From positions 186,001 to 250,000 of the forward strand of contig JAHNUO010000012.1 in NCBI GenBank assembly GCA_019787685.1: a stretch of DNA of 64,000 nucleotides, written 5' to 3'. This DNA is from Chiua virens (Eukaryota > Basidiomycota > Agaricomycetes > Boletales > Boletaceae). The translations under genes were made by a program, and so were the position numbers. The notes beneath the pieces were generated by a model. It was given only the letters and a program-made list of their open reading frames with translations. It searched no databases and was not told the origin of the DNA. Positions 54,517 to 64,000 of this stretch are shown here, piece by piece; positions within the stretch are counted from its first letter, which is position 1; each line of letters starts with the position of its first letter.

Positions 54517-56708
54517 ATGGACTCACTTTTCACCAAGGCGGACGCCATACAACCCTTGTCGAACAAGAAAAAAATAAAATCCGACAAAAGACATGTCAAG
54601 AAATCAACCGACTCCAAGCCAGGTCCATCGTCTGACCGCACGCTCGCATCCGTCACCCACAGCACCTCTCTCCCCAAATCGCTTCGCCCCTCAGACTCGG
54701 ACATAGTCCCAAAGCACAAGCACCCCCACATCAAAGATCTCAAGCTCCGTGCGCACCTCAATAGCCAAGCCGCCCACGCCGCCCGTACCAAGTCGCTCCT
54801 CCAAGATGCCGAGCTACTCCTCACCGGCGATGCGGGCCTCATTCAGGCTGAAAACGGGATGGAGAAGACCTGGCGGGTGAGTCAGGACGAGATCGTGCGG
54901 GGGGCAGGTCAGGAAGCGGCCAAGGGACGGCAGGAATGGAAACTCGACGGGGGGCCGTACAGGTCGCGGTATTCGAGGAACGGCAGGTGCGTGGTTTTCT
55001 CCTCGTAGTATGTGTCCAAACCGACGTTTTTCAAAGACACTTGGCTATCGTAGGAAATACCGGGCACGTAGCGACGTTCGATTGGCAGACGGGTACGATT
55101 CATGCGGAACTGCAGCTACAGGAGACGTGTCGGGACATTACGTGCGTGGTTCGTATGTGATATGCGCTCGTCGTGACGGCCACCAGGTTCCTACAAGACC
55201 AATCCTATTTTGCAGTCGCCCAAAAGAAATACGTGTTCATTTATGATCGCAACGGTGTCGAACTACACAGACTCAAATCTCACGTCGAGCCCACGCGATT
55301 GGAATTCCTCCCCTATCACTGGCTACTCGCGAGCGTGGTAAGCACTTTCGTAGGACCGTCAGGCTTCTCTCAAAACCTCTATCGTCAGGGAAACCCCGGG
55401 TATCTCAAATATCAAGACACGTCCACAGGCGCCGTCATCGCAGAGCACCGAACGAAAGCTGGCGCATGTCGTACCATGGCCCAAAACCGACACAACGCCG
55501 TAATCCATCTCGGTCACCAGAACGGCGTCGTCTCGTTATGGATGCCGAATCTCCCCCATCCGGCGGTTCAGCTCCTCGCCCATCTCGGGCCCGTCATCGG
55601 CCTCAGCGTCGATCCCAGCAGTGGTGGTCGCTACATGGCGTCTTCGGGTGCAGACGGCACTGTCAAGATATGGGATTGTCGGAACTGGAAGGGTGTCGTG
55701 AGGGAATGGACGACGAGAGGGGGTGGTGCCGAGCTGGAGTGGAGTGCCAAGGGTGCATTGGCTGTGACTACCGGCGGAAGCGTCAACGTGCGTTTCTACC
55801 CTCACATACTAGTGGTTGCTCATCCATTTCGTTGCAGATCTATACAAAACCATCGATACAAACGCCGTTTGCTGCTAAAGCCGCCCCGCCACTGTACCTC
55901 ACGCATTCAATACCCCACCGGCCACTCACGTCGGTACGCTTTTGTCCGTTCCAAGACATCCTCACGATTGGACACAACGCTGGTCTTTCGAGTATTCTCG
56001 TCCCCGGATCTGGCGAACCGAACTTTGATAGCAACGAAGCCGATCCATTTGAGGACAAGCGGAGGAGGCAGGAACGCGAGGTCAGAGGCCTCATGGACAA
56101 GGTCAGTCTCAAATGCGGCGCATTCGTTGTATTTCAGTCTGAATCGTCGCGTAGATTCAACCGGACATGATCGCGTTAGATCCGGATTTTATAGGGTCGT
56201 TGGCACCACCTACCAAGTTGACGACGGCGGTGAATGACAAGCACGATATCCCGTTTGCGCGTCTGCCACGTCTGGAGCGGTTACGAATACAAGGCAAAGC
56301 GGACGAGACTGAGGTCGATGACGATGCTGGTGTTCAAGCGGCCGATGGTGCTGGTGACGATAGCAGCAAGAAAAAGTCGCGGGAGGAACGCGAGAAGAGG
56401 AAGATGCGCGGCAAGGGAAAGAGTTTGAAACGGTGCGTGCGGCTTGTGTTTGCCAAAGTTCCGCTCACGTTATGACTTGACATCCAGATATCTGAGAAAG
56501 CAGCGTAAGAACGTGATCGATCCCACTGCGGTACGTGTCGGATTCTCTTTCTTCGTGTGCTTTGTCGGCCGATACGCGCTTCTTGTAGGTTGCGATTCGC
56601 GCCAAGTTGGAGAAACAGCGAGAGGAGAAACAGGTAGCAAAAGCGATTGAAAAGGGGGAGATGGCACCTAAAAAACCGTCTGCTTTGGATCGTTTCAAAC
56701 GTGCATGA
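54517..56708 (+). CDS. UTP7: U3 snoRNP protein Utp7 (WDR46 family)
   Basis: ATG 54517 opens MDSLFTKADAIQ. After a charged N-terminus (HIKDLKLRAHLNSQAAHAARTKSLLQDAELLL) the WD40 propeller follows across short introns: HLAIVGNTGHVATFDWQTGTIHAEL, YFAVAQKKYVFIYDRNGVELHRLKSH, HNAVIHLGHQNGVVSLWMPN, GGRYMASSGADGTVKIWDCRNWKGVV and TSVRFCPFQDILTIGHNAGLSSILVPGSGEPNFDSNEADPF. The C-terminal BING4CT region (FARLPRLERLRIQGKADETE...MRGKGKSLKRYLRKQRKNVIDPTA...LDRFKRA) ends at TGA 56706-56708. Utp7 works in the small-subunit processome, in 18S rRNA maturation in the nucleolus. The gene seems intact. Exon 1 has a partial copy at 48.0 kb and its leader a copy at 52.08 kb. Confidence 0.9.
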
Positions 56709-57046
56709 CGTTTGATATCAAAACGCGGTTGATTCCTTATTACTGCGACAAGTGATTATTCCCATCAGCCGAAATAACACGCAGCGCCGCTCGCCCGGTG
56801 ACCTGAGTCTAAATGACAATTTGTCCTGGTCAACTCAACTGAGAGCTGTGCTGTTCTTAGCTCATGCTCCCATCACGGGGCAGTGGGAACTGCACATGCG
56901 GCTGTCAAGCAGTCACCGCCAGATGTGATATCAAGCCAACGAAAGGGAATGTCACAAGTGAGTGAGAAGCACCAGTCTGCATCCTCGTCTCTTTGTATCA
57001 TACATTGTTATATATCTCGGTAGCCTTCACACACACTCCTTCTCAA
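56709..57046. other. Intergenic stretch between convergent genes
   Basis: 3' flanks of UTP7 and the minus-strand dioxygenase. Nothing else is recognised. Confidence 0.4.
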
Positions 57047-58561
57047 TCAAGCAGGGAGGGGTACCTCAGCTTGAGGAGTGAGCCTCACAGCATGTCTCCT
57101 TTCGGCGGGGTTAAAGTCTGCCAGAGCCGAGTGAACCGTGACACGGTTGTCCTTCACGCAGATAATGAGTACACCGGCGATAAGAGTTCAAACTGTGCAA
57201 CATACCCAAACGACAACCGTGCCGGGCTTGTAGTGCGCACGGATCTGGAAGTCAGCGCCCTTGCTAATGTGGTCATACAGGAAGTTGAGAAGGTATTCAG
57301 ATTCCTCCTTTTTGAACCCGACGATGCGGCGAGTGAAACCAGGGTTGACGTAGAGCGCCTTCTCGCCAGTTAGCGGGTGACGACGGACGAGAGGGTGCTG
57401 TCGACAAATCTCATTTGAGGATCTACGTTTGGAGTGGCGAGAGTGTGTACGAACCTCGGTCTCGATAGGTTCACGACGCACTGGTCCACCGTTACGACGA
57501 GACTTTTCGGCCTGCTCGTGGGCACTGTGCACAGCCCGTAGGCCCTCGAGACGCTTCTTGAACTCGGGAGAGAGGCGGTTGTAAGCCTCCACCTGAGAAG
57601 CAAAGAGTGTGTCTCCACCAGTGGGAGGCTGAAAACGTGAGTCAGAATTGACGAGAAGTTAATTCAGAGATCGCATACCTGATCGAGGATGACGAAGAAT
57701 GTGGTGCCCGCTGGCTGTTTCTCGTAAGACTGCATTGATAGACGGCATCAGTGTGTGCCTCAACAGAGACGGCACCGTGGACACGTCACTTACAACATCG
57801 GAGTGCCACTGCGTTTGATTGATTCGATCTTCCGGGATAACCCTCTTCAGGTAATCATGGTTGGCATCACGGTATACTAGTCCCGGTTAATCATGTCACT
57901 GCTAAAGGACAGAAATCACTCACCGACATGGAACTCGGGGTAATCCTTGACATTCCCAGACGTAGGATGTCTGTGAATACGCCCGAAGCGCCTGCGTTTC
58001 TGTTAGACAACGCCAAAATTTTCAACTTCAAAGTTATATACTTGGCCAGCTCAACCTGTCTCTCAGGACCGATGTCCTTGAAGTCTTGATCCCTGAAAAT
58101 AAGCACCTTGCGCTCCGCAGCATAGAGCGCGAGCTCATCGAGGCCTTCTTCGGTGAGCTGGGAGATTTGGATCCCGCTTATTTCAGTCCCAAGATATGGG
58201 CTAAGATGCTCGAGCTTTGCCTCGGCGGTAAGCAGGTGGGGCTTTGCAGGATCAGCTTTCAAACCAGGGTCGACGTGTTCTGCCCATTCCTCAGCGCTCA
58301 GCCACGGGGAATAACAAACACAAGCCATGAGGAGACGCACCATAGATCTTGGTGGGAAGCCATTTCTCGCCCCCATCAAAGTTCGGGAGATAGTAGGGAT
58401 AAGAAGGACCATTCTGTCGCAAGTGGTGGTCATTTGCCGTATTCAACTGCAGTAAACGATACCCTCACTGTCGTCTTCTCGGTAGCATTTAGCTTAAGAT
58501 TTTCTACCTTGTCGTTCACCTCGGTAACTTGGGGAAGCAATTCAGAAACAGAGGGTGCCAT
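57047..58561 (-). CDS. TauD/TfdA-type Fe(II)/2-oxoglutarate dioxygenase
   Basis: Reading leftwards from ATG 58561: MAPSVSELLPQVTEVNDKVENLKLNATEKTT, then NGPSYPYYLPNFDGGEKW. Next is LSPYLGTEISGIQISQLTEEGLDELALYAAERKVLIFRDQDF (typical TauD start). QTQWHSDVSYEKQP gives the iron-binding His-x-Asp. SPEFKKRLEGLRAVHSAHEQ and RRHPLTGEKALYVNPGFTRRIVGF follow. The last exon has DNRVTVHSALADF with the distal iron-binding His, then RRHAVRLTPQAEVPLPA and the TGA at 57047-57049. Seven or more exons with 45-70-nt introns appear in frame. By family, it hydroxylates a sulfonate (taurine) or similar carboxylate with 2-oxoglutarate and O2 in the cytosol. The exact substrate is not readable from sequence. Confidence 0.85.
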
Positions 58562-58612
58562 GATGATACAGGGATTAGTTTTGTGAATGGGTTACAGATG
58601 TACTTCGTTCAC

Positions 58613-58620
58613 TTTTTATA
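58613..58620 (-). promoter_or_regulatory. TATA box of the dioxygenase gene
   Basis: TATAAAAA on the minus strand lies 52 bp upstream of the ATG at 58561. This fits a core promoter with a very short leader. Position and motif only. Confidence 0.5.
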
Positions 58621-60016
58621 CGCCTCGTAAGGTTCCACCTGGAGGGTCATATGATGACGGAGGTCTTGAGCATGTAGCTCAACATCCAACAGCTGACCTC
58701 GAACGACACACAAAGTGACGCCATCATCTTGTAATCTTGGGGATCCTGTGCTTTGAAAGAAGAATACTGGTCTGCAAGGGATGGCGTTTTAGGAGCATTG
58801 TATGACGCGACTTGATAAGGGATTAACTCAAAGCCGACCTCGCACGGAAGTTTTCTCGTCATGGGTCATGCGATCGATCTCGCCGTGGTACTTATTCGTG
58901 TCTCAAGGTTCAATTCTCAACGTCAACCACTGAATATGATAACAACAATCAGATGACAGTAAAATAAAAGATTTCTTACAGTGAGCGCTAATCCGATTCA
59001 GATTCAAAGAAGCCTGACGCGGGAGACCGTGAGTGCAAATGCAAAGGTCGACCGAGCGCACAATTTCAAATGCATGTTGGTAACCGCCCCGAGTTGATAT
59101 CATGAAAGCGTGATATTCATGCCGACGGGGCACTGATGCCATGTAGTGTTTCCAAATCGCCTGCAATCGGGGGGTGGGGGAGGTCTGAGAGCTCCGTGAG
59201 CACGTGATTTGGACTTGCCGCGCTGTGTTGTACCTTTAGAGCAACCGTCTTCAAAACTGTTTGTAACTATTTATTTTTATTTATGTAGATGCTTTGAACT
59301 TCACTGTCTCCTTCGAACCCGTTTTGAGCATCGAGGAAGCAGTTTCGAGGTGCATGGATGCACTCAATCTATTCCTGACACCGGCAATTCACTCGTATCA
59401 ACAACCTTGCAAACACCGCTTACTACTACTATTCAGTGTATGAGGACCGTTTCCAGGAAGGAAACGTGTACCACTTCTAATTTGCTCTTCCTTTTATCTC
59501 TTTGTTCGAAGGGAACCCCTTGTGTGCACACCTCATCACATATATTGTACACAGCAACTCATTTTTTTCATACCCACAACAATATTTATACTACTAGTAG
59601 CCAATCCGACCTAGTACAGTCGGATCAGCGCGGATAACCTTCTCCGACATCTCATTAGCTGGCTTCGACCGATCGCACATCAACGACACGTGTAATAGAC
59701 TATTTCTGTCTCACTTACCATTTTCTACGAGTTTCTTTGCTTGTGTTCATCATAATCCAGCTGTGAAGATCACCGAGGAATGCCATCCAGAGTAAATGAC
59801 TGAGGCACTCACCCTTAATCTCGATCAAATGAACGGCAGCAGCAGCAACGAAACTAGTGCTAATTCAAGATCAATCTTAGGTCGGAACGATCTATGCTCA
59901 ACCATGCATATGTACTTACAGAATCTCTCTGGCCTTGGGATGGTCCTTAGGTTTGCCCCTGAGCGACATGCTGCGGCGCGAGCAGTCGGAATATTGGCTT
60001 GGCCGTGATGTCGGCA
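58621..60016. other. Gene-free stretch
   Basis: Small frames occur on both strands (58862-58647 minus, 59209-59637 plus) without motifs. The sequence from 59210 to 59640 is CT- and AT-rich. No RNA gene or repeat is recognised. Confidence 0.3.
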
Positions 60017-60650
60017 TCAGGTACGACCGACATACGGCTTAATTAACGGGGAATCGATGAGCGAGGCTTGACTGTTGATAGAGAGAGAAATTGACGGGGA
60101 TTGGAGGAACATCGCTGGCCAATGACGTGAATGATCCGTGTGGCCAGAGGTTCGTGGTAGTAATGTGAAGAGTGTGAACTCTTCTGGAACAGGAGGTTCA
60201 TCAACCTCCATGGACACTGGCTGATGAATAATGTCAGTCGCTGTGAAAAGGCCACAGATGAATATCCGTCGGCCGATCTACTCACCTGTGGAAGGTGAAT
60301 CGGCATGGAATTGGGTATGTCGGTAAATGTGATTATAAGACTTGGGTGCAGTACGGTTGAGGCGATTGCTGGAGAAGGAAAACTGATAATAAAAGTAGCC
60401 GAGCCACTGGATGGAATGGAGGTTGATCACGTTCAAGTTCCGTATGAATGTGGCGTACATACCAGTAGACAAATGCGACGCAGACGAGAGATGGACGTTA
60501 CGCCATGTGATGGTTCGAGGTTAAATGTTGTAAAACGGCCCCAAATCCGTAGCATGACATCCAGCAAGCTGGTGGTAAGGTTATCAGGTTGACAGAGAAG
60601 AGATCACGTTAAGGGGATAATCGATCAGGCTCGACAGATTCATTTCTGGA
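60017..60650 (-). CDS. Possible small hypothetical gene
   Basis: On the minus strand a chain of exon-like pieces can be read: an N-terminal MNLSSLIDYPLN near 60645, then LLDVMLRIWGRFTTFNLEPSHGVTSISRLRRICLL ending at a GTATGT donor. WLGYFYYQFSFSSNRLNRTAPKSYNHIYRHTQFHADSPST comes next, ending at GTGAGT. The last piece is PVSMEVDEPPVPEEFTLFTLLPRTSG...KPYVGRT-stop after a TTCATCAG acceptor. The donors and acceptors are good, but no domain is recognised and phases were not all verified. It may be a real short gene or chance. Confidence 0.25.
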
Positions 60651-61396
60651 CGTCCGAAAAAAATCTGTTATCGGGGCACCATGACGGTGCGAGCGATGGT
60701 TGGTTGCGCGCGAGCTCTGGTGGATGAAGGTGCCGCCAAAGCCAATTAAAAACAAGGATAACATCATTGGTGACAAGTGATTGGTTTGGTTTCACAGAAA
60801 ACACATGGTTCAAAGAGTGTCGTTTAGCGAGACGAATTCATCCCATGGGAACACGATGGTCCCTTGTCGGCTGATGCGGCGGTGTCAAGTGCGCACGAGG
60901 AAACTTGACTTCACCTGCGGCTACGGGTCATTGGGATCACAGTCCTCGGTAGGTTGGCCAACGATAAAACGAGCATACAAGGGGAAAGCTTGACGAGTAC
61001 GACGTTAGTAAGAGAGAAATATCCTTGGGTGTTCGAACACTCACAATTCACTGTCGAATGTGGACGTTCACCAGGTCACGGTCTAGCTGTCATCCATGAA
61101 TGGATTACTTCAAGTCCGCGTTCCAAAGTTGAAACCATTCGGGTTATCGGGTCCGATGTCGAGAGGATGTTATCGATCCGATTCGATCACGAGGTCTTTC
61201 GGACGCGATGTCAAGTGCTAACCACAGAGGACGAATTTCGAAACTGGCTAGTAGTGAGAGCCCCTATTAGACGCTGACTAAGCGATGTTAGTTGGAACGG
61301 GAAAGGCCGAAATGAGCCAATGTTAAGAGCGCGTTTTGATGCCGACACAAGTCTGGTTCTAACTCTTGCGTTATCCTGGAAAGCTTGACTGGCCAT
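60651..61396. other. Gene-free stretch upstream of the zinc-finger gene
   Basis: No gene is recognised. The plus-strand frame at 60954-61277 has no motif. Confidence 0.3.
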
Positions 61397-64000
61397 ATGG
61401 CCTCAAGACCTATCACAGACCGTGAAAATTGGGACGGTCGTCGCGACCAGCGACGCCAAGGCTCAAAACGGACCACTCGGACGGCTTCCTCATCAAGCCT
61501 TGCTCGCGATCCGTATCACACTTCGCTCAAAAACCAGCCAGTCGAGAATGCGCGTCCACCAGGCAGGCTTCTTGACCAGAAACGCGCTGAACGATCTTCT
61601 TTTCATTCTAGTCTTGAGGTGCGCATCTTCCTCTTAGTTATTTTTCTCAGCTCTTGACCCGCGTTCGCGACAGCGCGACTCTTTCACAGACTCAGCTGCA
61701 ACCAAACGACTTTCGAATAGGGTAGATACCAATTCAATCTCGCACGATATACGTCACTCCCATCGTCTTTCCATCTCGGTGAGTCCACCCCTTTCCCACT
61801 TGTCCTTTGTTATTCATGATCGACACAGAGTAATGCCTCAAGCTCGAGATTGCAACCTTCCTTTCTTTCCAGATTGTCAAAGTCATCTCGCACCACTCCC
61901 AACACATCTGTACATGTTTCTCGTGTTCATAAACCCCAACTCCTCTCGTCCAGCCAGCATATCCCCTTATCGCAAGCCTCAAATAATAGTTCAGAACTAA
62001 TAGACCTCACTCTCGACGATACCGAAGACGAACTCCTTGCCGGCGATCAATTGGTCAGTTTTTGAATCCGGCCCGATCAAACCCCGAGTGGCGTGTTAAT
62101 GATCATCGTCTTCTTTCTGCAGGTTCTCAACAGTATGCGTTTCAGAAATCAACATGCTGATCCCGGTCCAAGTCGTCATCGACGCTCACCTTCCGAGTCC
62201 AGTTCCCTAATGGCTATTGAAGAATCAGCTTTTTACTCCCCCTCCACCCTCCAGGAAGCGTGCAAGATGGTTCATGAACTATCTTGCAGTACCTTCATTT
62301 CCCAAAGGATTGAACAAGGCGGATTACCAGCCAATGTCCGAATATCTTGGTATACCGTTGCCACCCTCCAGTGTGCCAAATCACAACCCCCGTCCCGAGT
62401 CCCCAGCCATTGAACAACAAATCCATTCATCAAAGGGCAAAGAACGCGAACGTTCCGTGCCTTGCTCTCACACGCAAGATGAACAACCCACACCTCCTGA
62501 CGCAGCAAAAGAAGCGGACCTCTGCGTGGTTCTAGATGTGTTCGATGAGCCCACAGTACTTTCTATTGAAGATGATGGGACATACCCCCCGCTCACCCCG
62601 TTGGACCTCGGCATCAACACGCGTTTTTATTTCATTCATGCGTGGCGATCGAATGCTTCCAGACTTCAGATAGATGAACCCGACTGGCCGCTCAAGATAC
62701 TTGGAAAACCATCCATCTGGGCTATGCCGGTTGTCCCACCTGCGCCTCGTTCGCCCGAGACAACTGGCTATGTCACGAGCGAACAACTAAGGTCGTGGGA
62801 ATTGGTCCCATCAGAGGGTTCTCACGAGAAGCAAACAAAGGACTTTTTGGAAGAGCAGACTGAGAGTCACACCATCGACGCCGATCACTTACCACTGCCG
62901 GATGGTTGCCTCCCTGTTCCAAATGCCGCAGACCCGCCGTCTTCTAGTCCGACAGTGTCACAGGGACTCTTGTCGACGGCCGTCGATATGGTCCATGACA
63001 TGAACCAGTACTTTGATGGATTGGGCGACTCTCCACGCAAGCAGCTACCTCTTCGTCAACAACTCGGTCTGACCCATACCTTCCGTCCCCATCTACTTCA
63101 GTCCATGGGCCACGCTCGCATGAACGCATTTGGATTAGATTTCCCGCCTTTGGAGCTCGAACCTCGGCTCGCAGACGCGGGTGGCAATGAATGTTTCCTG
63201 GGGGTGCCTCCTAGTCCCACGACAGAGGATATCGGACCATCGATAGCTACTCAATCCACTGATTCTCCTTTCGAACCCGCGAGTTACTTCCCAGCTTCAC
63301 CAAGTAATGCCTTTCCTAGAGAGGCCCCTGCGGGTGCCTGGGGGTTCGAGCAGGGAGCTGGCCCCCTACCAGACAGTGATCTACTTCCTAGTGACCAAGT
63401 CTCACCTGTCGTTTCCGGTACCATCGATCCCTCCCTTCTTGGTCTGGAAAAACAACCTCAAACGCCATTGGTGGTGCGTAAGGATGCGACCCCGAAGAAG
63501 CGGTCAAGACTACCAGAGCCAGTCATCTATGTTCGTCGACCGATGGATCCATCGTCCCTGCCTTTGCTACCAGGTAAACGATCAGTGCAGATCAAATATA
63601 GAGACGCAGAGGGCTCTTCTATGACCCCTTCGACTCGGGCGAGGTCCAACGAAATGCCATTGAACGCTGTGGACAGTCCCGCTGAGGCTTCTACGAACGA
63701 TGGGGATGATCTTCCACGCGTGAAGAGACGTTCTCTTCCTTCTCGCAAGGTTGTTCAAGCTCAGGCTGCATCTGAGTCGAATTCCGATTATATCCCCGAA
63801 GCGTCCACGTCCAAGAGCAACAAGTCCAAGCCGAAACGGCCACGTGGCAAGGACAAGGAATCCGTCTCTGACATTGAAGATCAAGAGACTGAAACCGCTC
63901 CGACCAAGACGTATTGTCATCAATGCCGAAATAAAACCGCGCGACCCAAGATGATGTGCTCCAACGTGACCAATATTGGCAACATATGTGGGAAACGGTT
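61397..64000 (+). CDS. zf-4CXXC_R1 (CDCA7-type) zinc-finger protein, 3' end beyond window
   Basis: Exon 1 begins MASRPITDRENWDGRRDQRRQGSKR. Later exons read LDPRSRQRDSFTDSAATKRLSNRVD...HRLSIS, SNASSSRLQPSFLSRLSK...ASNNSSELIDLTLDDTEDELLAGDQL (IDLTLDD resembles a SUMO-interacting motif), then SRKRARWFMNYLAVPSFPKGLNKADY. A long open exon from about 62250 runs to the window edge: VFDEPTVLSIEDDG...EQLRSWELVPSEG...QLGLTHTFRPHLLQSMGHARMNAFGLDFPPLEL. Basic stretches (KKRSRLPEP, VKRRSLPSRK, KPKRPRGKD) suggest a nucleus. The last codons, TYCHQCRNKTARPKMMCSN, start the C-x2-C zinc finger of the R1/CDCA7 class, which in eukaryotes is tied to DNA methylation and chromatin. The junctions near 61620 and 62250 are not resolved. 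Confidence 0.7.

Noticed and set aside
55466..56170. 234-codon plus-strand frame within UTP7
   Set aside because: Mostly an out-of-frame shadow; only its second part (from about 55835) coincides with a real UTP7 exon.
58900..58925. GGTTCAATTC resembling a tRNA B box
   Set aside because: No matching A box or cloverleaf could be drawn around it. No tRNA or rRNA gene was found anywhere in the window.

Overview
ORGANISM. The window looks like nuclear DNA of a mushroom-forming basidiomycete (Agaricomycetes). Genes are split by many 45-70 nt introns with GT donors, CTRAY-like branch points and AG acceptors. Gene content fits: a Utp7 ribosome-biogenesis protein, a membrane-anchored copper-radical (glyoxal) oxidase, an intron-rich P450, a TauD-type dioxygenase, two P-loop GTPase-like proteins, WD40 relics, and Tc1/mariner, hAT and LTR relics. 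Parts of the window are almost free of CpG, as expected where methylated cytosine has decayed. LAYOUT. 1-14.2 kb is repeat-rich and gene-poor: a nonsense-mutated Tc1/mariner transposase, two solo LTRs of one family with perfect 5-bp target duplications (one holding a second LTR-like insert), two hAT relics, a pyrimidine-rich tract, tandem palindromes and GGGTRT-type repeats. 14.4-29.3 kb and 53.0-54.5 kb hold six copies of an uncharacterised basic-tailed protein family (two intact, one intact but with a shifted C-terminus, three broken). Most copies end in a hairpin that contains the stop codon. Between them lie one arm of a 1.3-kb inverted duplication, a P-loop GTPase-like gene (17.8-21.4 kb) and an MFS transporter relic. 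31.7-34.1 kb is the oxidase; 34.9-36.6 kb a WD40 relic; 37.2-39.5 kb an intact P450 followed by a decayed copy; 41.5-43.6 kb a second WD40 relic and the other arm of the inverted duplication. 44.9-46.5 kb is a secreted protein with tandemly duplicated exons and repeated KR sites. 48.6-51.9 kb is a GTPase/coiled-coil protein, then a truncated copy of the secreted-protein gene. 54.5 kb to the end is mostly housekeeping: UTP7, a TauD-type dioxygenase and a zf-4CXXC_R1 (CDCA7-type) protein cut by the window edge. MOST UNUSUAL. Inside the GTPase gene, about 17 near-identical ~80-nt intron-like units run in tandem. Each is separated from the next by exactly three nucleotides. The triplets vary, the units accumulate indels, and three unrelated introns downstream keep the same 3-nt spacing. 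This reads as a chain of one-codon micro-exons in phase 0. It lies in a 4.1-kb stretch with only two CpG dinucleotides. The family with the stop codon inside a covarying hairpin is the second strongest lead. Exon boundaries were deduced by hand from frame, splice sites and remembered family patterns; no alignment or database search was run.
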